Virus record (IMG/VR): IMGVR_UViG_3300033233_000040
Span: 1 to 61,753 of that record
Length of the DNA: 61,753 bases
Reading direction: 5' to 3' (one strand)
DNA from: a virus
Made by a program: the position numbers and the translations under genes. The notes under the pieces are model-generated. The model was not told where the DNA came from and made no database searches. It saw nothing but the letters and a program-made list of their open reading frames with translations. Below are positions 17,305-24,434 of the stretch, piece by piece. The number at the start of each line of letters is the position of its first letter. The stretch's first letter is position 1.

Positions 17305-18011
17305 TGCAGCTCCTTCGGGAATTCGCGCGGGAGCCGCGGAGTAGTGCCTTTATAGAAGAACGGTACGCGGTACTCCTGGCATTGTTCGTACAGGGCTTTG
17401 GGCCAATAGGCGTTGCAGGCGCGTTTGCCCGCGCCGGTCTCCGGTCCGCAGATAACCCATTTAATTTTACCGGTCGCGAGGAAGGAGCCGATATCCACCG
17501 GCCCGAGCATGGGTTCGACGGACAAGAAAAAAGGAAAGCTGTTGCTGCTAGCTATGAGTTCTTTGCAGCGGGGGACGACAACGGCCTGGTTTTCAATGGA
17601 CGCGCCGATCCAGAGCTTTGATAGAGGAGTAGTGCCCTTCATATCGTACAGTTTCCGGACGATGTAATTATACAGATGCCCGATGATATTTTCCGGGCGC
17701 TTCGTGAGTGTAAGGAAAGTGTGCTGCGGATACTGCATTGTGGTTTCGAGGACTTTATAAAACCAGACCGGATCGACGGCGGGGTGAAACATGTCGGTCA
17801 TGGAGCCGAGGAAAACCTTCGAGAGTTTCTTGAGTTTGTCCAACTCCTTCAGGCGCTCGGGATGAAAGCGCAGCGAGAAGTCGCCCTTCATGAAGCGCTG
17901 GTGCCAGGTGTAGGCGAAGCAGTGTTTGCAGCCCTCGGAGAGCTTGGTGCAGCCCGTGATAGGGTTCCACGTGAAACCCCACCAGGAACTTGAATTTTTG
18001 ATTTTGTTCAT
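17301..18011 (-). CDS. DUF5131 (phage Gp37/Gp68) radical-SAM-like protein
   Basis: 236 aa from the ATG preceded by GGAGGAG. FTWNPITGCTKLSEGCKHCFA matches the opening of the Gp37/Gp68 family (W-NP-TGC, then C-x-x-C), with LGSMTDMFHPAVD, TLTKRPEN, LSVEPMLGPVD and GPETGAGKR also present. The cysteine arrangement suggests an Fe-S cluster. The biochemical role of the family is unclear. It is the first gene of the leftward operon that includes GroES and the large terminase. Confidence 0.85.
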   Translation of the reverse strand: MNKIKNSSSWWGFTWNPITGCTKLSEGCKHCFAYTWHQRFMKGDFSLRFHPERLKELDKLKKLSKVFLGSMTDMFHPAVDPVWFYKVLETTMQYPQHTFLTLTKRPENIIGHLYNYIVRKLYDMKGTTPLSKLWIGASIENQAVVVPRCKELIASSNSFPFFLSVEPMLGPVDIGSFLATGKIKWVICGPETGAGKRACNAYWPKALYEQCQEYRVPFFYKGTTPRLPREFPKELQ

Positions 18012-18032
18012 GAATGCTTTTCTCCTCCAAAT

Positions 18033-18069
18033 AAAAAAGGGCAACAAGGTGTAAGGCACCTCATTGCCC
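18033..18069 (-). terminator. Intrinsic terminator, leftward
   Basis: Read on the minus strand, GGGCAA-x-GAGGTG pairs with CACCTTGTTGCCC and is followed by T6. It sits between the 18138 gene and the DUF5131 operon. A near-copy occurs at 28349-28388. Confidence 0.8.
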
Positions 18070-18137
18070 GTGTCTGCTTTGCTCCCCGGCCAACGCTGTC
18101 ACATTGGACGAGGGGCGGCTTTGTTATCGAACCGTAA

Positions 18138-18326
18138 TCAGCGTTTCTTTGAGCGGCCCCCCTTGGGTATTGGAACCTCGCCTACGACGCGGATCCGTCT
18201 GGAGATCGTTTTCCTGGCCGTCTTGATGTAGGCATCCATCTCGGCGCGCGCGGCGCTTCCCTTGGGTGCCAATCGGTTGATGTTGACCAGGACATTGCCT
18301 ACGACGCAGCGGCGGGGTTTTTTCAC
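18138..18326 (-). CDS. Small basic protein after attP
   Basis: 62 aa from a GTG preceded by GAGGAT. Rich in Lys and Arg (KTARKTISRRIR, GGRSKKR). The reading frame is open further upstream, but that part crosses the tRNA fragment and the terminator, so the shorter gene is preferred. It may bind DNA. The function is unknown. Confidence 0.5.
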   Translation of the reverse strand: MKKPRRCVVGNVLVNINRLAPKGSAARAEMDAYIKTARKTISRRIRVVGEVPIPKGGRSKKR

Positions 18327-18445
18327 ATGATCCTCGTTGGAAAAGGGGGTGGAACTATTTTCAGGGGCCACAGCAGGGGCCACAACTTCAGGGAAGAACA
18401 GGGTAAAGCAGGGTTTTCCGGGATTTCTCAAAACCGTGAAAAAAT

Positions 18446-18483
18446 AAAAAACGCCATTTCTAATTGAAAAATGGCGTTTTTTT
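18446..18483. terminator. Bidirectional intrinsic terminator beside attP
   Basis: AAAACGCCATTT and AAATGGCGTTTT flank a short loop, with T-rich tracts on both sides. It ends integrase transcription (leftward) and can stop rightward transcription too. Confidence 0.85.
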
Positions 18484-18484
18484 G

Positions 18485-18531
18485 TGGGCGATAGAGGAGT
18501 TGAACCTCTGACCTCGCGCACGGGAAGCATG
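18485..18531 (-). other. attP: attP core: 3' half of a tRNA-Gly(CCC)
   Basis: Read on the minus strand it gives an anticodon loop TTCCCGT (anticodon CCC), a variable loop, a perfect T arm (AGAGG TTCAACT CCTCT) and the acceptor strand ATCGCCC with discriminator A. The 5' half of the tRNA is absent. It begins 16 bases past the integrase stop. Such fragments are the identity core through which a phage integrates into a host tRNA gene and restores its 3' end. Confidence 0.85.
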
Positions 18532-18546
18532 GGAAAACCCTCGTTA

Positions 18547-19746
18547 TTAAGCTGATTCGGCCATTTTATGAGCCAAGGGGCCACACTCAGGGGCCACAAC
18601 TTTCCCCGCGCTCACGATCTTTTCCCATGGCCCCATAGCTTTAAAAGCGTCTTTGTGATAATATACCTTAATCATCCGCGCATCGTATTGAATGCCCAGG
18701 TTTTTCAAATCCAATTCGCTAAAACCATTATCCAACATCCACGTTACCGCGCAGTGCTTCAAATCGTGCCAGCAAAAGCCCTTTATCTTTGCAGCCTTAC
18801 GAACGGCTGTCCATTCCCTTTTGAAGCATCCCAGAGGATGCCACATGCCCTTGGCATCAAACCGGGGGAACAGCAGCGGACAATCGGCGGGCACTGATTT
18901 AAAATAATCCAATAGGGGCTTATCCAGGCAAATTAAATGCGCTTTGGCGGGCTTGTATCTTCCCGTTTTTTGCGGCAAAAAATGAATGTAGGATTTCAGC
19001 GGGTTGAACCGGTTATAAGAAAGACTGTCCTTTGTGAGGGCTTTCATGTCCCCGCGCCTTATGGGGTTCATACAGGAAAAGTAAAACGGCCAATAAAGCG
19101 GGGATTCCCGCTTGCGCAAAACCTTAAAAATTTCTTCCTTTTCCTTTTCGCTTAAAACCCGGTCGCGCGGTTCTTCCGGTTCTTTCTTAAAAAGCTTGAG
19201 GGGGTTTTCCTTGATTTTGCCGCGCCCAATTGCAAAGTTATAAGCGCGGTTGGCAACGTCCAAATAAAAATTCCGCGTCCGGGGCTTGAGGATATCCCCG
19301 AGTTCCCGTTTGATAGGCTTCTTGCCCTGCTTTACCCGTTCGATATTCAGGAGCCTTTGCCTCTCCCCGATCCATTCCCTTTGCCGCTGTTTTCTAAGAG
19401 CGTCGATAAAATCCCCAAAGCGTTCAGCCATTTCTTCGTTGCGGACGTTGCCTAAATCCGAAATCAGTCTATCTACGAAATGCTTAAAAGTGATTTTGGC
19501 CGTTGTCCGCTCAACCCAGAATTTTACGATATCGCCAAAGAGGGGAAGTTTCGACGCGGACGGGGTGAAGGACGTTACAGGGTTGTCCTTTTTTTCCGCG
19601 CCTATCTCTTTTGCCAGGTCCAATTCGGCGGCTTTCGCTTCAATCCGGGTGCCGGTAAAATACTTCTTCTTGCCTATCACCGTTCCATTGTTCCGCGCCC
19701 GGACACGGATAAACCAATAATTAGGGCTTATGTTTTTGATACTCAT
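18547..19746 (-). CDS. int: Phage tyrosine recombinase (integrase)
   Basis: 399 aa. An N-terminal arm or core-binding region (about 1-190) is followed by the catalytic domain. Arg I lies in PIRRGDMKALT, the Lys strand near LPQKTGRYKPAK, the H-x-x-[R] box is HDLKHCAVTWMLDNG, and the nucleophile region is MIKVYYHKDAFK. The second catalytic Arg appears to be Lys (HDLKH), which is uncommon. It should integrate and, with the excisionase, excise the prophage at the tRNA-Gly site. It lacks features that would make it an integron integrase. The start overlaps the small gene upstream by ATGA. Confidence 0.9.
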   Translation of the reverse strand: MSIKNISPNYWFIRVRARNNGTVIGKKKYFTGTRIEAKAAELDLAKEIGAEKKDNPVTSFTPSASKLPLFGDIVKFWVERTTAKITFKHFVDRLISDLGNVRNEEMAERFGDFIDALRKQRQREWIGERQRLLNIERVKQGKKPIKRELGDILKPRTRNFYLDVANRAYNFAIGRGKIKENPLKLFKKEPEEPRDRVLSEKEKEEIFKVLRKRESPLYWPFYFSCMNPIRRGDMKALTKDSLSYNRFNPLKSYIHFLPQKTGRYKPAKAHLICLDKPLLDYFKSVPADCPLLFPRFDAKGMWHPLGCFKREWTAVRKAAKIKGFCWHDLKHCAVTWMLDNGFSELDLKNLGIQYDARMIKVYYHKDAFKAMGPWEKIVSAGKVVAPECGPLAHKMAESA

Positions 19747-19892
19747 GCCCGCCCCGCTTTCCTCTTCCGTGCCGCTTCTTTCTTTTTCCTTATCGCCCTG
19801 ATACGCCTATAATACTCAGAAGTCCCGCGCACCTTGCAAGCGCCCCCGGCCTTTCCGCCCTTTTTCCCCATGCTGGAGGGTGTCCATTCCAT
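19743..19892 (-). CDS. Small basic protein coupled to the integrase
   Basis: 49 aa, MEWTPSSMGKKGGKAGG followed by a Lys/Arg-rich helix ending RKRKAGRA. It overlaps the integrase start by 4 bp and is the first gene after the promoter at 19930-19958. It probably binds nucleic acid. A recombination-directionality or regulatory role is only a guess. Confidence 0.6.
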   Translation of the reverse strand: MEWTPSSMGKKGGKAGGACKVRGTSEYYRRIRAIRKKKEAARKRKAGRA

Positions 19893-19929
19893 GCTTATCT
19901 CCGTTTGTTAGGGTTTATGGCTCACCCTT

Positions 19930-19958
19930 AATATACACAAACGGTTGTGATATTGCAA
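19930..19958 (-). promoter_or_regulatory. Integrase promoter with palindromic operator
   Basis: On the minus strand TTGCAA and TATATT are separated by exactly 17 bases. Inside the spacer lies CACAACCGTTTGTG, an imperfect palindrome (12 of 14 positions), at 19936-19949. A repressor binding there would block RNA polymerase. Confidence 0.72.
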
Positions 19959-19970
19959 TCTTTCATTTGT

Positions 19971-20180
19971 TTACCTCTCCATGCGCGGCAAAAGCAAAAC
20001 CCCGGATAGCCGCGCCCGGTCAATTGAATCCCGGCTATATCGCCATAAGTGGCCGCACTTCAATTGCCCGGGTATGCGCCGATCCTGCGTCCAATTTGTA
20101 ATGGTCTTGATGGATACGTTCAACAGCTTCGCCAATTCGCGCGGCTGATAGTAGTCGGGGATTGAATTAACAGTTTCCAT
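19971..20180 (-). CDS. xis: Excisionase-family helix-turn-helix protein
   Basis: 69 aa. YYQPRELAKLLNVSIKTITN followed by WTQDRRIPG and a C-terminal WRYSRDSIDR is the MerR-type winged helix-turn-helix of excisionases. Such proteins bend DNA at att sites and tip the integrase toward excision; some also repress the int promoter. It is one short gap upstream of the int promoter, whose operator it may bind. Confidence 0.82.
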   Translation of the reverse strand: METVNSIPDYYQPRELAKLLNVSIKTITNWTQDRRIPGQLKCGHLWRYSRDSIDRARLSGVLLLPRMER

Positions 20181-20185
20181 GATAG

Positions 20186-20452
20186 TTAGAAAAGGGACAA
20201 TTGAGGCCCGGTGTTGATCCGGTAGGTTGTGTATTCCAGTTTACCCAGGCGGCGCTTGCCGGATTCAATGATAAGGTCGGCGCGGACCAACTCCGCGACC
20301 CTCTTACGCGCGGACTCGCCCATAAGTTCGGTAATGTGCTTCTGGGTGCAGTTGGGGTGGTCGATGATAAAGTCGTAGACCCGACTCTTGAGGGTTCCGG
20401 CCAGTCCTGACTCGATTACGGATTTGTGGGCGTCGATGGATGTTTGTTTCAT
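20186..20452 (-). CDS. Winged-helix DNA-binding regulator
   Basis: 88 aa from the ATG before KQTSIDAHKSV. SRVYDFIIDHPNCTQKHITELM, then ARKRVAELVRADLI and a beta hairpin (KLEYTTYRIN) describe a winged helix. It sits just before the excisionase and may control the lysogeny genes. Target and effector are unknown. Confidence 0.72.
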   Translation of the reverse strand: MKQTSIDAHKSVIESGLAGTLKSRVYDFIIDHPNCTQKHITELMGESARKRVAELVRADLIIESGKRRLGKLEYTTYRINTGPQLSLF

Positions 20453-20465
20453 GGGGCCATCTCTT

Positions 20466-20720
20466 TTACAGTTTGGTTCCGCCGTTGAACAACGGGCAAA
20501 GGTCCGGGCACCCCTTCTCGTACTCCGTGTTATTAAGGATGGCTGCATTGTACGGGAAAAAATACTCACCTTTGCCCTTGGCAACGGCCCTTGCCCATTC
20601 AAAGACCGGGTGGTCGCACACCATTACCGGCCCTGGTCCGCCTCCGTCGTCACTCTTATGCGGGCACTGGGAGCAACAGGTTATAAGCTTACCTTTTACC
20701 GCTAACTCGCCGGTCTTCAT
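20466..20720 (-). CDS. Cysteine-rich small protein
   Basis: 84 aa. CCSQCPHKSDDG, VCDHP and CPDLCPLF supply several Cys and one His, consistent with one or two zinc sites. It starts inside the end of the ASCH-like gene (32-bp overlap). The function is unknown. Confidence 0.65.
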   Translation of the reverse strand: MKTGELAVKGKLITCCSQCPHKSDDGGGPGPVMVCDHPVFEWARAVAKGKGEYFFPYNAAILNNTEYEKGCPDLCPLFNGGTKL

Positions 20721-21279
20721 TGTTTGCTCCTTTCTTTATGGCGCTCTTGAATTCGACAACCCAAACCCACGGATTCTTTTCCCATCCAATCCCGCGTTTG
20801 TCATTTATAAAATTCCAGAAAATTGAAAAGGCTTTTCGATAGGTTGGCGTTGTGATGGGGCTAACTACAACCGTATCTTTCCCGCCAACGCCCTCTTCTT
20901 TCGCGTCTTCTTCTAAAATGTCTTGAAGCCGTTCAACCCGAAAATCGGTAACTTCCAAACTAATTCTAGACGCTGTGCGCGGCATAAAAATTGACGGCTT
21001 CCAACCATCATGCGCATAGGGTTCGAATGTAGGATAGTCGGCGCGATAATAGAATCTATCGTATTTATGGCGGTACACAAAGGTTTCGCGCACCCAAAGA
21101 AAATTGGATACGCTGCCATAGGGACAGTTTATTTCCGACATTATTTCGTACGAACCATACTGCGGATACTCTTCCAAAAACCATTTTGGAAGCTTCACGA
21201 TTCGCCGTGTTTGCGTTTTTCTTCCTTCGAGAATTGCCCGAACCATTGGGGCGCTAAAAAGGATCGGTTTTTCTTTCAT
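20689..21279 (-). CDS. ASCH-like domain protein
   Basis: 196 aa. KPILFSAPMVRAILEGRKTQTRR is the characteristic opening of phage ASCH-like proteins, followed by LWVRETFVYR and a C-terminal WVWVVEFK. ASCH domains fold like PUA and are thought to bind RNA or modified nucleotides. In phages the role is unproven. A short gene appears to be coupled upstream. Confidence 0.8.
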   Translation of the reverse strand: MKEKPILFSAPMVRAILEGRKTQTRRIVKLPKWFLEEYPQYGSYEIMSEINCPYGSVSNFLWVRETFVYRHKYDRFYYRADYPTFEPYAHDGWKPSIFMPRTASRISLEVTDFRVERLQDILEEDAKEEGVGGKDTVVVSPITTPTYRKAFSIFWNFINDKRGIGWEKNPWVWVVEFKSAIKKGANNEDRRVSGKR

Positions 21280-21362
21280 CTTTTCCTTTGTCTTTGCGGC
21301 CCCGGATGGGCCACGGCCTTGCGGGCAAATAGCATGCAGGGGTCATTCGAAATACGAACCAT
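21276..21362 (-). CDS. Possible 28-residue peptide
   Basis: A short frame starting after GAAAGGCGG and ending on a TGA that overlaps the ATG of the ASCH-like gene. The sequence is basic at its C-terminus. The only support is the ribosome site and the coupling. Confidence 0.35.
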   Translation of the reverse strand: MVRISNDPCMLFARKAVAHPGPQRQRKR

Positions 21363-21373
21363 TACGCCGCCTT

Positions 21374-21694
21374 TCATGCCTTGTGTTCGCCTTCAACCTG
21401 TCTTTTTTCCCTGTCCGCCGTCCGTTTGTTAAGCCACAGAAGAGCCTCTTCCAATTTCGTGATGGCGATGGCGTTTTCGCGACATGCGAATTTTGACTCC
21501 TGATAAAACTGAATGCGCTGCCGGGCGGCGTCAATCACGGTTTCCACGAAAGCACCGTTCGGCTCTTTACGTTCAACCCCGCGACCGAGAGGGCCATCCT
21601 GCCAGTCAATTGTAAGCCCCGTGCCCCGCACCGAACCTCCCGTTGGATTGAGGTCCGGGTCTGTGAAATTGGAAGCATTGTACTCTGCTAACAT
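21374..21694 (-). CDS. Acb2/Tad1-hairpin-like protein, candidate cyclic-nucleotide sponge
   Basis: 106 aa. After a variable N-terminus (FTDPDLNPTGGSVRGTGL) comes a helical hairpin: VETVIDAARQRIQFYQES, then CRENAIAITKLEEALLWLNK and RTADREKRQVEG. The pattern R-E-x-A-x-A-x-T-K-L-E-E-A-x-x-W is what I recall for proteins of the Acb2/Tad1 hairpin family, small phage proteins that bind cyclic nucleotides and blunt CBASS or Thoeris defence. Membership is by recall and not tested. A hairpin leader like those of cassettes 4 and 5 precedes it. Confidence 0.62.
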   Translation of the reverse strand: MLAEYNASNFTDPDLNPTGGSVRGTGLTIDWQDGPLGRGVERKEPNGAFVETVIDAARQRIQFYQESKFACRENAIAITKLEEALLWLNKRTADREKRQVEGEHKA

Positions 21695-21785
21695 TTTGCC
21701 TGCCTTTCAGCGGCTTTACGCCGCGTTAATTGTTTTTAAAGGTTGCTGTGAGCGCCACCCCCTCCGAGTGATTGCGAGTCACCGG

Positions 21786-22202
21786 TTACTCCGAGCAAAT
21801 CTGTTTGAATAGTTCCTCGGCATCAGACAGCCACTTCAAGGCAAGGTCGTCTTTGCCTATTACGGATTCTATGCGCCTCTCCATAGCACAAAGTAGCTCC
21901 TGTAGGCGCTCTTCCATCCAGATTTTCTTCGGCTTGATCCCCATCGGTGGCTTGGGCCTCAGCGCCTCTTTCCCTTCCTCTTCCTCGACGCCCATTGCCC
22001 TGTAGATGGCCTTTTCAAAGTCAAATCCCGGCAGCATAGTGCCGCTTATATTGGCGGTGGCCAAGGCCGCCTGGTCAATGCAGGTGCGGCAAAGGGCTTT
22101 TACCTCCAGCATTATGAGAACCTTGCTGGTTTGCAGCTCAATTCCTTTCCGCAGTCGACAAGCCTTGTCTATAAGCGGTTGGCTCAACATAATTTCATCC
22201 AT
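21786..22202 (-). CDS. Helical hypothetical protein
   Basis: 138 aa. Mostly alpha-helical and acidic, with MERRIESVIGKDDLALKWLSDAE at the C-terminus. It follows the last, very short attC-like site (22220-22261) and has a strong GGAGG. It may be the remnant of a twelfth cassette whose 3' site has been lost. No function recognised. Confidence 0.68.
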   Translation of the reverse strand: MDEIMLSQPLIDKACRLRKGIELQTSKVLIMLEVKALCRTCIDQAALATANISGTMLPGFDFEKAIYRAMGVEEEEGKEALRPKPPMGIKPKKIWMEERLQELLCAMERRIESVIGKDDLALKWLSDAEELFKQICSE

Positions 22203-22219
22203 TCAAAACCTCCTTCTGT

Positions 22220-22261
22220 TTTCAACGGCCTTGGCCAGAATCACCCCGCCGCTTGTTGCAT
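22220..22261 (-). repeat. attC-like site 12 (truncated)
   Basis: Read on the minus strand: ATGCAAC followed by AA at the end of cassette 11, then only 28 bases without a clear inner stem, then GTTGAAA. Probably a decayed or partly deleted site. Confidence 0.5.
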
Positions 22262-22280
22262 GAAGTAAAACCCCGCTGTC

Positions 22281-22616
22281 TTAAGATTTCATTGTTAAGA
22301 TTGCCGGATTCACAACCCCGCCCTTATCATCTTCCGGCTTGACTCCGTATTCCCCGTTCCACTTCTTCCGAAATTCTTCTCCCCGAGAATGGCAATGGGA
22401 AATAATTTGGGCGGCAGCGCCCGCCATGAAACTAGTAATCCCGCCAGCCTTTATTTCTTTGTCGGCCCTGCAAATCAACGCATGACAATCGAAGTCGCCG
22501 GGTTCTTCGTCAAGAATTTCCATTGCACGGCCCGCCAGTTTGACGATACAGGCACCGTAAGGGTCTTTGTTGATAGCAACCTGATTGTCGAAATCCGCTT
22601 GATTAATTATTGACAT
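22281..22616 (-). CDS. Cassette 11 hypothetical protein
   Basis: 111 aa, preceded by a hairpin leader and AAAGG. It contains FDCHALICRADKEI and a small-residue helix SFMAGAAAQIISHCHS. The gene stops right before the conserved cassette end. Unrecognised family. Confidence 0.7.
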   Translation of the reverse strand: MSIINQADFDNQVAINKDPYGACIVKLAGRAMEILDEEPGDFDCHALICRADKEIKAGGITSFMAGAAAQIISHCHSRGEEFRKKWNGEYGVKPEDDKGGVVNPAILTMKS

Positions 22617-22674
22617 CTTTTTCCTTTCTTGCGGCCTTGGCCGCTCCCGCTTCTCTTCGGCGGGGTTTTATTTT

Positions 22675-22756
22675 ATGCAACGGCTGATGCAGGCTGAAGC
22701 GCGTAGCGTTTGGGAGAGCGAGCGTAGCCCGCGAACCAGCCTGCATTTTGTTGTAA
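22675..22756 (-). repeat. attC-like site 11
   Basis: Minus strand: TTACAAC-AA, inner arm ATGCAGGCTG, loop, CAGCCTGCAT, CAGCC, then GTTGCAT. The inner stem is perfect and nearly identical to that of site 2. The outer boxes do not pair with each other, but each pairs with the far end of its own cassette. Confidence 0.82.
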
Positions 22757-22775
22757 GCTGTTTAAACCACGCCTC

Positions 22776-23039
22776 TTAAATTGTTTCCAGTTCTTTCATT
22801 GTTCCCGGTTGCCAGTCTCTTTTGAATTGGCGTTCAGTTCCCTTCCACTTGAAGAGCATGGCTTTATCCCAAAGATTGACCGTTCCGTTTCTCGATTGTG
22901 TGATCTCCATGACGATGCCGTGCTTCCGGTGTGTCCACCACGTGCACTTGAGCAAACTTTTAACAATGCTAACTTCGGGGTTTTTGCATTTGCATTTCTC
23001 GATTTTCTTTCCGCATGGATTGTGAATTATTTCTTTCAT
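22776..23039 (-). CDS. Cassette 10 hypothetical protein
   Basis: 87 aa. The N-terminus has HNPCGKKIEKCKCKNPE (three Cys, one His), then SLLKCTWWTHRKHGIVMEIT and an SH3-like strand pattern NLWDKAMLFKW. It could be a small zinc-containing beta protein. Hairpin leader GCACCC/GGGTGC plus GAAAGG before the start. Confidence 0.7.
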   Translation of the reverse strand: MKEIIHNPCGKKIEKCKCKNPEVSIVKSLLKCTWWTHRKHGIVMEITQSRNGTVNLWDKAMLFKWKGTERQFKRDWQPGTMKELETI

Positions 23040-23099
23040 TTTGTCCTTTCGGCACCCTTGGGTGCGTTACGCCTTTTGTATTGGCGTGGTTTAAATTGC

Positions 23100-23202
23100 T
23101 TACAACGGACCGCCGCAACTGACGGACAGTCCATAATCAATTTGCTCCGGCAGGTTCGCCGGAAGGCCCGGCTTCGGGCTTTACGGCTGCGGCTTGTTGT
23201 GC
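23100..23202 (-). repeat. attC-like site 10
   Basis: Minus strand: GCACAAC-AA, inner arm GCCGCAGC paired with GTTGCGGC (one wobble), then GTTGTAA. The stop codon of the cassette 9 gene lies inside. Confidence 0.8.
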
Positions 23203-23385
23203 GCTGGATTTTGCGATGCCTTGCGCCGCCTCTTTTAGGTGCTGTCTGGCACACCCAATCATAAAGCCCTGCTCCTTAATCTCCCTGCTTCTAATGGCGT
23301 TCTGATTGTATATGTTGTCTGCTATCATATCAAGACAGCCCTGGATACCGAAAAGCATATGGTCAATTTCGTTTACCGTTCTCAT
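23137..23385 (-). CDS. Cassette 9 hypothetical protein
   Basis: 82 aa from the ATG after GGGAGA. Helical N-terminus (NEIDHMLFGIQGCLDMIADN), then an Ala/Pro-rich tail (SSAQQAAAVKPEAG) that is translated from the attC-like site. The tail is probably not functionally selected. Confidence 0.68.
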   Translation of the reverse strand: MRTVNEIDHMLFGIQGCLDMIADNIYNQNAIRSREIKEQGFMIGCARQHLKEAAQGIAKSSAQQAAAVKPEAGPSGEPAGAN

Positions 23386-23436
23386 TTTCTTCTCCCTGCC
23401 TTGCGGCGCTGAATTTATTTCCTCGCAAAATCTTGC

Positions 23437-23570
23437 GTACAACGGATGGCCGCACCGGACGGCCTATCCATAATCAATTATTTGCCGTCCGGTTCGGGTG
23501 CAGGCGCTCCAATACTGTCCGGGTCGTGGCAGAAATCTTGAGGGCGCTTGCACCCTGCGGCTTGTTGTAA
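23437..23570 (-). repeat. attC-like site 9
   Basis: Minus strand: TTACAAC-AA, inner GCCGCA paired with TGCGGC, long variable centre, then GTTGTAC. It contains the last codons of the cassette 8 gene. Confidence 0.75.
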
Positions 23571-23714
23571 ACTGTGTTGGCGATGCCTTTTTATTCTACG
23601 CTTACAAACCGGGTACGGATGCAAACATCGTTCAATATTGTCAGATACTTGATATGACACGCAGAAACGATTGTGCGTATCGCAGATAAATTCATCAGAG
23701 TAATTATCTTCCAT
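23478..23714 (-). CDS. Cassette 8 hypothetical protein
   Basis: 78 aa from the ATG after AAAGGC. The first 50 residues include ICDTHNRFCVSYQ and CLHPYPVCKRRIKRH (Cys/His-rich, possible zinc site). The last 30 residues are read from the attC-like site. Confidence 0.66.
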   Translation of the reverse strand: MEDNYSDEFICDTHNRFCVSYQVSDNIERCLHPYPVCKRRIKRHRQHSLQQAAGCKRPQDFCHDPDSIGAPAPEPDGK

Positions 23715-23737
23715 CTTTTGCCTTTCGCCAACATTGC

Positions 23738-23831
23738 TTACAACGTCCGTTGCCATGCTGCAGGTGCCCTACAGGGCACTTGGGGAGAGTGGCGGAACTC
23801 CCGCCACGAACCGGCATGGCAATTGTTGCAT
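23738..23831 (-). repeat. attC-like site 8
   Basis: Minus strand: ATGCAAC-AA, TTGCCATGC paired with GCATGGCAA, then GTTGTAA. The central loop holds two smaller inverted repeats. Confidence 0.82.
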
Positions 23832-23856
23832 GAAGTAAAACACCGCCGTCTTTCAT

Positions 23857-24069
23857 TTAGCTTGCTCCGCTGATTTCATCGTCTTCATCGTCGTTTAAAT
23901 GCGTACCCATTGCCACGAACACAACCCGGTCAAAACTTTTGTCTTTGGACAACATCCGGTTCACATGCTTAACCGAGCAATCCATTCCAGCGCTATTCAT
24001 GCAGGTGACGGGTAAATCGCCTGGAAGCGTTTGGAAATATTTGATTACGGCTGCAACGTCCATTGCCAT
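23857..24069 (-). CDS. Cassette 7 second gene, hypothetical
   Basis: 70 aa from ATG after GGAGAAATAAT; it starts two bases after the previous stop. VAAVIKYFQTLPGDLPVTC and a C-terminal acidic run NDDEDDE. The central FDRVVFVAMG suggests a small alpha/beta fold. Unknown function. Confidence 0.7.
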   Translation of the reverse strand: MAMDVAAVIKYFQTLPGDLPVTCMNSAGMDCSVKHVNRMLSKDKSFDRVVFVAMGTHLNDDEDDEISGAS

Positions 24070-24070
24070 A

Positions 24071-24238
24071 TTATTTCTCCGATGCTTCAATGATGTCCGC
24101 AGCGGCCCTGAGTGCGCTGGATTTGAGACGAAGGTAGCTAACGTAAGCTCCGAGCGCAGAACCCACGGCCCCGACGATTAAGGCACACATGAGCAACACA
24201 ATGGACAGATTCGGAACTGTGATTGAAATCGTTGACAT
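24071..24238 (-). CDS. Cassette 7 first gene, small membrane protein
   Basis: 55 aa. One transmembrane helix (LSIVLLMCALIVGAVGSALG, about residues 11-30), followed by YVSYLRLKSSALRAAADIIE. Conserved hairpin leader shared with cassettes 1 and 11. Possibly a membrane sensor or inhibitor; not recognised. Confidence 0.7.
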   Translation of the reverse strand: MSTISITVPNLSIVLLMCALIVGAVGSALGAYVSYLRLKSSALRAAADIIEASEK

Positions 24239-24296
24239 CTTTTTCCTTTCTTGCGGCCTTGGCCGCTCCCGCTTCTCTTCGGCGGGGTTTTATTTT

Positions 24297-24419
24297 ATGC
24301 AACGGACGGCACAAGGCTGAAGGGCGGCACTCAAGGCGCTTGCAAGACACCGAGTATCCTCGCCGAAACGGGGCACGGGTACGCAAGAATGCCGCCTTTT
24401 AGCCTTGTGCTTGTTGTGC
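24297..24419 (-). repeat. attC-like site 7
   Basis: Minus strand: GCACAAC-AA, GCACAAGGCT paired perfectly with AGCCTTGTGC, then GTTGCAT. 123 bp, the length range of Vibrio cholerae repeats. Confidence 0.84.
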
Positions 24420-24434
24420 ATAGTAAGCGCGCTC

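Noticed and set aside
18327-18599. Upstream extension of the 18138 gene to 153 residues
   Set aside because: That part translates the tRNA fragment and terminator (REVRGSTPLSPT is a typical tRNA read-through phrase); a GTG with a ribosome site lies downstream.
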